Of a DNA stretch of 41,731 bases, positions 29,818 to 36,293 are shown piece after piece (within the stretch, counting starts at the first letter, position 1; each line of letters opens with the position of its first letter). A model generated the notes under the pieces. That model worked only from the letters and a program-made list of their open reading frames with translations, searched no databases and was not told the origin of the DNA. The DNA comes from a virus: IMG/VR virus record IMGVR_UViG_3300032296_000148, positions 1 through 41,731 of that record, one strand, 5' to 3'. The translations under genes were made by a program, and so were the position numbers.

Positions 29818-30383
29818 TTGCATTCCATAGCTGCACTTCTGTTTTTTCCGTAGGAATAGTTGTCGCGCATCGAGCTGTCACCTGCTTCAGAAGTATGTTG
29901 ACCATTCTTGCGAACAAAATGTAGAAATACTTGCCCAGAATAGTAATCATCTGGACCATCACACCTATTTCGCCAATGCTCTACATCACAGCCGGGGTAA
30001 ATAACTCCATCACCTTCGCCAAGATCAATACGTTTCCCACCCATATAGATAGGCCATGCGTAATGATGGGACCTGCCAAGCTGTATAGTAATGCTGACCT
30101 CACAAGCTGGTCTGTCTGTGTGCTTCTCAAGAACATCACCATTGCTATACAACCTTGCATACGCGTAAGTTGGTATTAATTCGTCGCCAACAACTTGTTC
30201 CACTGTGGGCCATAGGCGTTCATGTAATGTTTCAAACATATATTCATGGTCCAAAATTGTTTTGGCACCGGGTATTTGCGGATCACCTTTTGGGTTTAAA
30301 TCAGCCTGCCGAAGTAATACATGCGTAAAAAAATGACAAAACTCAATAGGCACAATTTTTGGCATTAGTATTATTGTTTTCAT
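29814..30383 (-). CDS. Fe(II)/2-oxoglutarate dioxygenase, cyanophage prolyl-hydroxylase-like (oxygenase 4)
   Basis: This 189-residue protein carries L-E-K-H-T-D-R-P-A-C-E-V-S (H88, D90) and, after G-E-G-D-G-V-I-Y-P-G-C, the distal histidine H136 in V-E-H-W-R. The final strand is S-G-Q-V-F-L-H-F-V. H-T-D-R-P-x-C-E with P-G-C-D-x-E-H-W-R is the signature I know from the P4H-like oxygenases of cyanophages. The usual arginine that binds 2-oxoglutarate is not obvious in the last strand (Q151 sits nearby). It starts at ATG 30383 in an ATGA overlap with oxygenase 5. Substrate unknown; a protein proline is a reasonable guess from family. Confidence 0.82.
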   Translation of the reverse strand: MKTIILMPKIVPIEFCHFFTHVLLRQADLNPKGDPQIPGAKTILDHEYMFETLHERLWPTVEQVVGDELIPTYAYARLYSNGDVLEKHTDRPACEVSITIQLGRSHHYAWPIYMGGKRIDLGEGDGVIYPGCDVEHWRNRCDGPDDYYSGQVFLHFVRKNGQHTSEAGDSSMRDNYSYGKNRSAAMECK

Positions 30384-30925
30384 TTAGCACCGGCTAAAAA
30401 GCAATCTAATACTTTCTCATACGGCATCTTCATATACACTTGCAGCACATGCCTTGGCAAGCTATCGTTCCCTACTACCGCATGGGCTTTGCGTGTATTT
30501 AAAAGCCATACATCTCCGTCATTTGCGGTATAACTCAACACCGGGGACAAAAATTCTGGTTTTACCATATAGTAATTATGCCCGCGATCTAATGCTGTCG
30601 CGTCATCCGGTACATAGTTACCATCATAAAATATGGTCGTTTCGCCATTGGTTTTGTAATAAAAATTAATTGTGCAGTGTTCTTCTGTATGTACATGGGG
30701 GCCAAGCGAATAAATGTTATTTTTACTTACCCCCAAGCAGTGTTTTCTTAGCCCCGCCGGTAGCATTCTTAAAATATTTGCAGTTTCTTGTTTTGTTAAA
30801 CGTTTACGAGAAACAACGGAAAGCCCGTCTGCCCGCACTCTACCGTGACTCCCAAGATGTTCAGTATCTGCGAAAAAGTCTATAGGTGCAGTACAAGTAA
30901 GCTGTAAACGTGCCGCGTAACTCAT
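30380..30925 (-). CDS. putative Fe(II)/2-oxoglutarate dioxygenase or cupin with HxE triad (oxygenase 5)
   Basis: This 181-residue protein starts at ATG 30925 (ATGA overlap; 30946 would extend into the preceding gene). A metal site is suggested by G-P-H-V-H-T-E-E-H (H79, E81) and R-K-A-H-A-V (H148); R158 in L-P-R-H-V-L-Q-V-Y could bind 2-oxoglutarate. Strands I-N-F-Y-Y-K-T and V-W-L-L-N-T fit a jelly roll, as in aspartyl/asparaginyl hydroxylase-like or cupin enzymes. It is less certain than oxygenases 1, 2 and 4. It is AT-rich and overlaps genes on both sides. Confidence 0.68.
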   Translation of the reverse strand: MSYAARLQLTCTAPIDFFADTEHLGSHGRVRADGLSVVSRKRLTKQETANILRMLPAGLRKHCLGVSKNNIYSLGPHVHTEEHCTINFYYKTNGETTIFYDGNYVPDDATALDRGHNYYMVKPEFLSPVLSYTANDGDVWLLNTRKAHAVVGNDSLPRHVLQVYMKMPYEKVLDCFLAGAK

Positions 30926-31428
30926 GTCACCATAAGGCCGTAGCAATCCGTTTGCGCAACAACTGTTTTTTCAGAAGAGCTGAATCGAATTTGTCTCGGG
31001 CCGGATAGCACTTTGTCTTCAATAAGTAAATCACCACGACCAAGAAATAGCTGCGCCCCTTGTGGCACCACTGTTTGTTCATTTGCACTCAGGTAAAATT
31101 TGGCAAAATGAGCAGACAGCGGTAACTTGTCTGAGTTCATAAAAGGGCTGACGCATAACACTTCTAAATCTTCAGGTATTTCTAATCGCCAACTGCCGTG
31201 TGGTTCTGGATCAGTTAACGTACAAGAACCTTGTTCGCGAACCAAACGCTCTCCTGTCTGCTGATTAACAAGCACACTACTGCCTGATATGTTGTACCAA
31301 ATAAACCGAAAAGTAGCGTCAACACTAATTAAGTTATCTACTACTGGGTCCATAGTAACTATTTCATCTTTGGCAAATTTAGTTATTGCGACAACAAACC
31401 CAAACGCATTGTGCACACTGGTCTGCAT
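30922..31428 (-). CDS. beta-rich, possibly cupin-like protein of the oxygenase cassette
   Basis: This 168-residue protein starts at ATG 31428 with GGAGGTG upstream. It is almost all beta strands (F-R-F-I-W-Y-N-I-S-G-S-S-V-L-V, L-E-V-L-C-V-S-P-F, A-Q-L-F-L-G-R-G-D-L-L-I) with a pattern V-P-Q-G-A-Q-L-F, as in cupins. No clear His/Glu metal set is visible, so it may be a non-catalytic binding protein. Its last codons overlap the start of oxygenase 5. It might bind the substrate or chaperone it for the enzymes downstream; this is inference from position and fold impression. Confidence 0.6.
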   Translation of the reverse strand: MQTSVHNAFGFVVAITKFAKDEIVTMDPVVDNLISVDATFRFIWYNISGSSVLVNQQTGERLVREQGSCTLTDPEPHGSWRLEIPEDLEVLCVSPFMNSDKLPLSAHFAKFYLSANEQTVVPQGAQLFLGRGDLLIEDKVLSGPRQIRFSSSEKTVVAQTDCYGLMVT

Positions 31429-31429
31429 A

Positions 31430-31768
31430 TCACACCTCCACAACCGCATCGGCAGGAGGCGGGATTAATTGATCAACCGGATATGAATTTTCTTGTCCTA
31501 CCATTGCGCGATACTCTGCAACCTTCGTGGGATCTGCAATAAACTTTTCCTCACGCTCTTGCTGTTCCGCATGATAGACCCCCGCCATAGCAATACGTCT
31601 TTTAATTTCAACGGAATCCGATATGTCAGGCCACATATTCATAGGCTGATACGCATATGCTGGATAATCATCGGGGTTTTGGGACTTCGTTGTGTCCGAT
31701 GCAAACGACACAATCAATGAATATGATGGCTCGTCAAACGCATGTATCTTCATGTAAATAGTATTCAT
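31430..31768 (-). CDS. small protein between adhesin and oxygenase cassette, possible fibre assembly factor
   Basis: The start chosen is ATG 31768 with GGAG upstream, giving 112 residues; 31819 would overlap the adhesin gene. The sequence reads M-K-I-H-A-F-D-E-P-S-Y-S-L-I-V-S-F, then Y-A-Y-Q-P-M-N-M-W-P-D, then a charged helix (Y-H-A-E-Q-Q-E-R-E-E-K-F) and a Pro-rich end. A beta N-terminus plus helical C-terminus directly after a fibre/adhesin gene recalls tail-fibre assembly chaperones, but no family is certain. It is first of the seven overlapping genes 28197-31768. Confidence 0.6.
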   Translation of the reverse strand: MNTIYMKIHAFDEPSYSLIVSFASDTTKSQNPDDYPAYAYQPMNMWPDISDSVEIKRRIAMAGVYHAEQQEREEKFIADPTKVAEYRAMVGQENSYPVDQLIPPPADAVVEV

Positions 31769-31779
31769 TACTGCTCCTA

Positions 31780-32784
31780 TTAAGCTACGCCGCCTTGTCG
31801 TGTACCTGTGACAGGCCAAGTTACAAATGGATTGCCAACAATATAGTTACCTGCCGCGCCGCCCGAGCCTCCAGTGCCACTATATCCATTTCCATTTGGA
31901 AACGGGCCGGTAAACCCTGCGGCTCCAGCCGATCCAGCAGCCCCACGACCCCCACCAGCTCCACCCGCGCCACTAGCAAGTGGCGTCCATCCGGGGTTTA
32001 CTCGTGAAGGGCCTCCAGACCCACCAGCCGGTGAAGTTCCCGCATTACCACTAAAGCCCGGACCACTGTTTAAGCCCGGCCCCGGACCAGCAGCACCTCC
32101 GCCACCACCACCGCCACCACTTGTGCCAGCGCCGCCGCCGCCACCGCCACCGCCATAACCACCCCACCAAGCTTTAGAATATGAACGAAGGCCCCCACCG
32201 CCACCACCGCCACCCCCACCGCCAGCAATAGTTCCGTTATTGGTAATGATGGTTGGGCGATTTACGTAAACCGCGCTGCCAGCACCACTGCCAGCACTTC
32301 CGGGGTTACCAGCCGTATTAAGAGGCACACCCGCAGGTCCGGGCGCAGTGCCGCCAGCACCGCCTGTTCCACCCATTCCTTGAATCAATCCGTTATTTAC
32401 AATTCTTACAGTGTCACCGGGGTTAAACGACGATGGTACTAATAAAGCATAAGCAGGTACTGTCGTACTGCCAACTGTTACACCGGGGTTAATTGTTAAC
32501 ACAAGATCGGTTACCCCCGCTATATACCCCGGCCCACGATTTGTGTATACGTCGTAATTATTTGTATTTGACGCAATCGTCAAACTTACTGGAACTCGAC
32601 TTGAAGAACCGTAAAAATTACCCATCGAGATCGTACCCGACGTAGGGATTGCCGCATTAGTTGGCGTGTTAGGCACCCGCCCACCACCACGATAGTATTC
32701 ATTGAGCGAATGGGGTACCGTACCACCAAATTCGGTGGCAATTGTGTTCATTGATATGGCAGTGCCGGGGCCGGGGATTGGCAT
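31780..32784 (-). CDS. glycine-rich adhesin-like tail protein
   Basis: This 334-residue protein starts at ATG 32784, two bases after the S74 fibre gene. The N-terminal part has T-A-I-S-M-N-T-I-A-T-E-F-G and T-I-S-M-G-N-F-Y-G, a motif pair found in phage collar/tail adhesins. Residues about 136-305 are extremely Gly-rich, with an 11-Gly run (188-198) and others of eight, interleaved with Pro, Ser, Ala and Asn (G-P-G-P-G-L-N-S-G-P-G-F). Such composition is that of polyglycine-II sandwich adhesins, e.g. gp38 of Salmonella phage S16. It probably forms the receptor-binding tip of a fibre. It sits directly before the oxygenase cassette, some members of which may hydroxylate prolines. Confidence 0.75.
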   Translation of the reverse strand: MPIPGPGTAISMNTIATEFGGTVPHSLNEYYRGGGRVPNTPTNAAIPTSGTISMGNFYGSSSRVPVSLTIASNTNNYDVYTNRGPGYIAGVTDLVLTINPGVTVGSTTVPAYALLVPSSFNPGDTVRIVNNGLIQGMGGTGGAGGTAPGPAGVPLNTAGNPGSAGSGAGSAVYVNRPTIITNNGTIAGGGGGGGGGGGLRSYSKAWWGGYGGGGGGGGAGTSGGGGGGGGAAGPGPGLNSGPGFSGNAGTSPAGGSGGPSRVNPGWTPLASGAGGAGGGRGAAGSAGAAGFTGPFPNGNGYSGTGGSGGAAGNYIVGNPFVTWPVTGTRQGGVA

Positions 32785-32786
32785 CT

Positions 32787-33872
32787 TTAGTTTCCTTTCT
32801 TCAACGCCTCAACTTCAGCACGGAGTTCTTTTATTGCTTCTACAATAAGCGGTAGCGCACGCTCGTAACGGACGGTCATATACTGGGCGTCTATCGGGGC
32901 CGGAGCCACAATCTCGGGTAGTATTTGCTGCATACTTTGTGCGGATACCCCAACTTCCCGCACTACTTCATACCCCAACGCCTGCGCAGTTTCATTAGGT
33001 TCGTAATAAAAACCCTCTAATGAGCACAGCTTATCCAGCGCGTTTTCAATCTTACCAAGTTTATCCTTGAGCCGGTCGTCTGAATAGTATGCCGTGACGT
33101 TATTGGTAGCACGTATTTCACCAGCGGTACCTGAAGCAGCCGTACCTACACCAACAGAGTTAAACTGAGAGTTTTGCGTAGTACTGGTAAATGTAGCCGC
33201 ACTGCCAGTCGTATTCTGGTTCAGTGTCGGCACATCCGCTGCTTGAATGGTGGACATCACTACGTTAGTACCGTTACCGCGCAGGTACTGGCCTGATGTA
33301 ACTGCGCCAGCAAAGGCATTCATCGCGGCTTGTGCTGTTGTTTGCCCGGAGCCACCATTAGAGAGGGATAACGTACCCGTTACACCATTTGCTAAATTAA
33401 CTTGTGCCCATGCGGGATTGTTGGTTGTGCCTGTATTCGCAAGGTAGCGTGTTGCGTTTGTATCTTTGGCTAAACGAACAAAATTATCCGTTGCAGATGC
33501 GTACAAAATGTCACCCTGCGTTGCGCCCATACCGAATGTATCGATAGAGGTGCCATCGACGTTTACTGACCTAGCTGCGGTATAGGTTACAAAAACATCT
33601 TTGGTGCCAGCAGAGAATGTAGTCTTGGTTGGCGCACCAGCGCTTGAAGCAAGTACCGTATCTCTGGATAGCGTGGTGCCGGAGGTGGTATAAGTACCGA
33701 TGCCGACTTCCCACTCAGACGTGCCTTGACCTGCAATGGTGTAGTACGTGGTGTTACCGTTGCCGATAACAGAGAACGATTGAAACCCTGTTGACGCTCC
33801 ATCAAGTGTAATGGTGCCCGTACCAGTAGTAGTGGTGGTTTCTTTAACTCGGTCCGCTAATACTAACGGCAT
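32787..33872 (-). CDS. tail fibre with S74 intramolecular chaperone domain
   Basis: This 361-residue protein starts at ATG 33872 (GAGG upstream). The N-terminal half is beta-rich (T-G-T-I-T-L-D-G-A, then W-E-V-G-I-G-T-Y) like other phage fibres. The C-terminal part has A-Y-Y-S-D-D-R-L-K-D-K (S264, K269), then L-E-G-F-Y-Y, V-S-A-Q-S-M-Q-Q-I-L-P-E and R-A-L-P-L-I-V-E-A-I-K-E-L, which is the Peptidase_S74/endosialidase-type chaperone. It helps the fibre trimerise and then cuts itself off before the Asp of S-D, with Ser and Lys as the catalytic pair. It is one of several fibre genes here. Confidence 0.88.
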   Translation of the reverse strand: MPLVLADRVKETTTTTGTGTITLDGASTGFQSFSVIGNGNTTYYTIAGQGTSEWEVGIGTYTTSGTTLSRDTVLASSAGAPTKTTFSAGTKDVFVTYTAARSVNVDGTSIDTFGMGATQGDILYASATDNFVRLAKDTNATRYLANTGTTNNPAWAQVNLANGVTGTLSLSNGGSGQTTAQAAMNAFAGAVTSGQYLRGNGTNVVMSTIQAADVPTLNQNTTGSAATFTSTTQNSQFNSVGVGTAASGTAGEIRATNNVTAYYSDDRLKDKLGKIENALDKLCSLEGFYYEPNETAQALGYEVVREVGVSAQSMQQILPEIVAPAPIDAQYMTVRYERALPLIVEAIKELRAEVEALKKGN

Positions 33873-33880
33873 GATTTACC

Positions 33881-35080
33881 TCACACTGTGTCTATTTCTT
33901 GCCAGTTGCCGGGTTCGTCAGTATCTATAACGGCCCAGTTCGGTGATGTGTTGCTATTCATATTCTGCCAGCTTGGTGTTTGGTTGTCGTTAATTAGCTC
34001 CCACAAATAACGTCCAAACGGCGAATCATACAAACGCGCTTGCTCCGCAACAGTAGCTACAAAGTTTGCTGATGCAAACGGCGCATCTATAAACTGCGCT
34101 GTTTCTGCCACTGTACTTACAAAGTCAACCTGTACCGATTGAGTGTTATCAAACTGTACGTCTTCATCAATATTGGCTGCAAAATCAACTTGTGTTGCTA
34201 TTACGTCATTACCCGTTACTGACTCACTTATTGCACCTGCCGCAGCATTCTGCGACGACTCTGTACCACTAAAGTTTGCCGTTTCTGCGTATGCCGCAAA
34301 TGCGTCCTGCGCTCCGCTATTAATTGCATTCAACTGCGCATCTTCATCAATACTCGCTACAAAATCAGTCTGCACTGACTCTGCTGCACTTGCGCTAACT
34401 TGCTCTGCTTGTGTTGACACAAAGTCTGTCTGTACTGATTCTGTCGTACTGCCATTTACTGCTTCATCTACGGAGCGGAACGCCGTCACTGAACGATCCA
34501 CCGTACTACTCATTTCAATCCGGTCTTCAAAAATACTAATAAGTACGCCGGATGTGATATTTAAATCGTAAGCATCTATTGTTTCGCTAATTGTGTCAAA
34601 GAACGGCATTGTTCCTTGGAACACAGCACTAAAATGCCCTTCTTCCGTTATCAACCCATTAGCGGTCTGTACCCCGGATACTGCATCATCAAAAGTTGCC
34701 GACTCAGCAATAGCGCCAACAAAATCAACTTGCCCCGCTTCAGTACTACTAAAGTTTCCTTGCTCCGCAATAGATGCAACTCCGGTTTGCAGCGCCGCAT
34801 TTACTGCATCAAACTGCGCATCCTCATCAATCTGACCGTCAAACACCGTTTGTACGGACACGGTGCTATCAAAACTAGCCGATTCATTGTTTGCTGCAAA
34901 TGTGATGCGCTCGTCATCTGGCGCGTCTAAAAACTGAATCGTCTCTGCTTGCGATGCTACAAACGTACCGATGCAAATTTCAGCTACAGAGCAGTTAACT
35001 TGTTCAGCTACCGTAACCGAAAATACGTTCTGACCTAACGAAGAGAAAGGCGCTTGCGAAAAAGCTGTGATGCCAAACAT
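33881..35080 (-). CDS. virion protein made of 17 tandem 20-residue repeats
   Basis: This 399-residue acidic protein starts M-F-G-I-T-A-F-S-Q-A-P-F-S-S, a start known in aquatic phage tail proteins. Residues 24-363 consist of 17 repeats of exactly 20 residues with no gaps, consensus near (I/V)-(A/D)-E-x-(A/V)-x-F-(D/S)-x-x-x-(S/A)-x-Q-x-D-F-V-A-(S/T). The last 36 residues carry W-E-L-I-N-D-N-Q-T-P-S-W-Q and P-G-N-W-Q-E-I, Trp-rich. The period and the hydrophobic/acidic alternation suggest a solenoid or fibrous shaft. It is probably a fibre or decoration protein; its function is inferred from position before the S74 fibre. Confidence 0.75.
   Translation of the reverse strand: MFGITAFSQAPFSSLGQNVFSVTVAEQVNCSVAEICIGTFVASQAETIQFLDAPDDERITFAANNESASFDSTVSVQTVFDGQIDEDAQFDAVNAALQTGVASIAEQGNFSSTEAGQVDFVGAIAESATFDDAVSGVQTANGLITEEGHFSAVFQGTMPFFDTISETIDAYDLNITSGVLISIFEDRIEMSSTVDRSVTAFRSVDEAVNGSTTESVQTDFVSTQAEQVSASAAESVQTDFVASIDEDAQLNAINSGAQDAFAAYAETANFSGTESSQNAAAGAISESVTGNDVIATQVDFAANIDEDVQFDNTQSVQVDFVSTVAETAQFIDAPFASANFVATVAEQARLYDSPFGRYLWELINDNQTPSWQNMNSNTSPNWAVIDTDEPGNWQEIDTV
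33992..35011 (-). repeat. 17 tandem 60-base units (20-residue protein repeats)
   Basis: Every unit is exactly 60 bases and in frame. Examples on the minus strand: I-A-E-Q-G-N-F-S-S-T-E-A-G-Q-V-D-F-V-G-A; Q-A-E-Q-V-S-A-S-A-A-E-S-V-Q-T-D-F-V-A-S; V-A-E-T-A-Q-F-I-D-A-P-F-A-S-A-N-F-V-A-T. The first half of each unit (x-A-E-x-A-x-F) is best conserved. Some neighbours share the S-V-Q-T-D-F-V segment almost exactly, suggesting recent duplication; others have drifted. This is a protein repeat, not a CRISPR array. Confidence 0.8.
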
Positions 35081-35095
35081 GCGCCTTTATCCTTA

Positions 35096-35275
35096 TTAAG
35101 CAGCGGTCAGTTGCGCCTCATCAAACCAACGAGATTGCACGACACCGTTAGCATCAGTCCACGAAACAAGATACGAAAAATTACCATCCTCGTCCATGCG
35201 CAGCGCTTCCACAGGACCTTGCGGTACTGCTACCACCAGCTTGACGGTGTCGCCTTTTTTAAACATCGTAGCCAT
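35096..35275 (-). CDS. small DUF2158/YodC-like protein, 59 residues
   Basis: This short gene starts at ATG 35275 with GAGGAG seven bases upstream. It reads M-A-T-M-F-K-K-G-D-T-V-K-L-V-V-A, then G-P-V-E-A-L-R-M-D-E-D-G-N, then Y-L-V-S-W-T-D-A-N-G and S-R-W-F-D-E-A-Q-L. F-K-x-G-D-x-V-x-L ... V-x-W ... W-F-x-E-x-x-L is the small SH3-like beta barrel of the YodC/DUF2158 type. The function in phages is unknown; it lies between tail genes and could be a small structural adaptor. The good ribosome binding site and fit make it a real gene despite its size. Confidence 0.7.
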   Translation of the reverse strand: MATMFKKGDTVKLVVAVPQGPVEALRMDEDGNFSYLVSWTDANGVVQSRWFDEAQLTAA

Positions 35276-35288
35276 AGTTACTCCTCAA

Positions 35289-35861
35289 TTAAACAGCGTC
35301 AGCAGAGAAGGTGTAAGTGACGTTCAGCGTATCGCCGTTTGCCACCACTTTATCGCCACCAGTGAAGTCGCCTTCCGAGAACAAGATGCCTGATGTGCCT
35401 GACGCTACAGTCGCCAAGAAAGCACCCGCCACAGTTGTCGTGTTGTTAATGTTAAACACCGCAGGGCTTGCCGAGTTATCAATAACCGATGGGTCAGCTA
35501 GTGTTGCGTTGCCAAAGGTTACAGACTTGCGGCTACCAGAGTAGTTAGTGTCCTCAGTCCAGCCCGCATGTGACGCCAAAGTATCACCTGCGTTGTAGGT
35601 AGTGCCCGAACCGGGGCCAGTCACCAGACCAAGATACCAAGCAGCGGTGTAACCAGATGCTTTGAAATATTTGGTGTTCAAGTCTTGCAGACCTTCATTG
35701 ACAACGAGGTTGTGGAAAGTGTCTTCCCACTTCTTCTCACCGTCAGGGCCAAAGCACTCGACCTTGAACACACCACCTAGTTTTACGCGACCGTCGCTTG
35801 CCGTGAGTGTGCCCACGCCAGCTTGAACAGTCTCACCCATTTGCGATTTTGCGATAGGCAT
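35289..35861 (-). CDS. virion protein, beta-rich (tail/fibre region)
   Basis: This 190-residue protein starts at ATG 35861 with GGAG upstream. It has F-H-N-L-V-V-N-E-G-L-Q-D-L-N-T-K-Y-F, then A-W-Y-L-G-L-V-T-G-P-G and N-A-G-D-T-L-A-S-H-A-G-W, and a beta-rich C-terminus with many Thr and Ser. I recognise the N-L-V-(T/V)-N-x-G and T-L-A-S-H-A-G-W motifs from a common phage structural family of unknown role. It could be a fibre-attachment or decoration protein. No catalytic features. It lies 9 bases downstream of another beta-rich gene. Confidence 0.7.
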   Translation of the reverse strand: MPIAKSQMGETVQAGVGTLTASDGRVKLGGVFKVECFGPDGEKKWEDTFHNLVVNEGLQDLNTKYFKASGYTAAWYLGLVTGPGSGTTYNAGDTLASHAGWTEDTNYSGSRKSVTFGNATLADPSVIDNSASPAVFNINNTTTVAGAFLATVASGTSGILFSEGDFTGGDKVVANGDTLNVTYTFSADAV

Positions 35862-35870
35862 GATTACTCC

Positions 35871-36293
35871 TTAAGGAAAACGAATTAAAGCCGTCGTCGC
35901 CGTATTCGCTGGCATGGTGACGGTAAAAGTTTGATTACTACAAGTTTTGTCTGCACCAAAATCCAGCACAGCCACCGAAGCGTTACTTTGTGTCACGTTG
36001 TAGATCAATGCGCCGCGTGCAGTAAAACTAGCGCTTGCCCACGCCGGACTATCAAAATTAACGTATACAACACCTTCAGACGAAGCACTAATTGACACGC
36101 CTGTTAGCGTTTCTCCGCCTGCGACGTAGCCCGTGCCTGTTACTTCGTTGCTGGTGGTGTATGCAGTTGTGTTCGGGCCAAGGTCGGCATTCGCCGTGTA
36201 CAACGCTATCTTCAGGGTGTTCGACGCAAGGTTCTGCGCTCCCTGAAGCATCTGCTGTTTAAAGCTCGTTGTCAGACCTTGTTGCAGTGCCAT
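35871..36293 (-). CDS. virion protein, beta-rich (tail region)
   Basis: This 140-residue protein starts at ATG 36293, overlapping the stop of the adaptor gene (TAATG). N-terminal helix S-F-K-Q-Q-M-L-Q-G, then L-K-I-A-L-Y-T-A-N-A-D-L-G, then strands to the end (R-G-A-L-I-Y-N-V-T, V-L-D-F-G-A-D-K). The (F/L)-K-I-A-L-Y-T-x-x-A-x-L pattern is widespread in phage structural proteins, often near tail fibres. It probably forms a small beta-sandwich component; exact place unknown. It is coupled to the adaptor gene, which supports a role at the head-tail interface or tail surface. Confidence 0.7.
   Translation of the reverse strand: MALQQGLTTSFKQQMLQGAQNLASNTLKIALYTANADLGPNTTAYTTSNEVTGTGYVAGGETLTGVSISASSEGVVYVNFDSPAWASASFTARGALIYNVTQSNASVAVLDFGADKTCSNQTFTVTMPANTATTALIRFP

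Noticed and set aside
31874-32158. Pro-rich plus-strand frame opposite the glycine-rich adhesin
   Set aside because: Poly-Pro is simply the reverse reading of the poly-Gly codons (GGC/GGT); no start signal.
33992-35011. 60-base periodic repeats that could be mistaken for a CRISPR array
   Set aside because: The repeats are in frame, degenerate at the DNA level, have no spacer/repeat alternation and encode a continuous protein. No cas1/cas2 is nearby.
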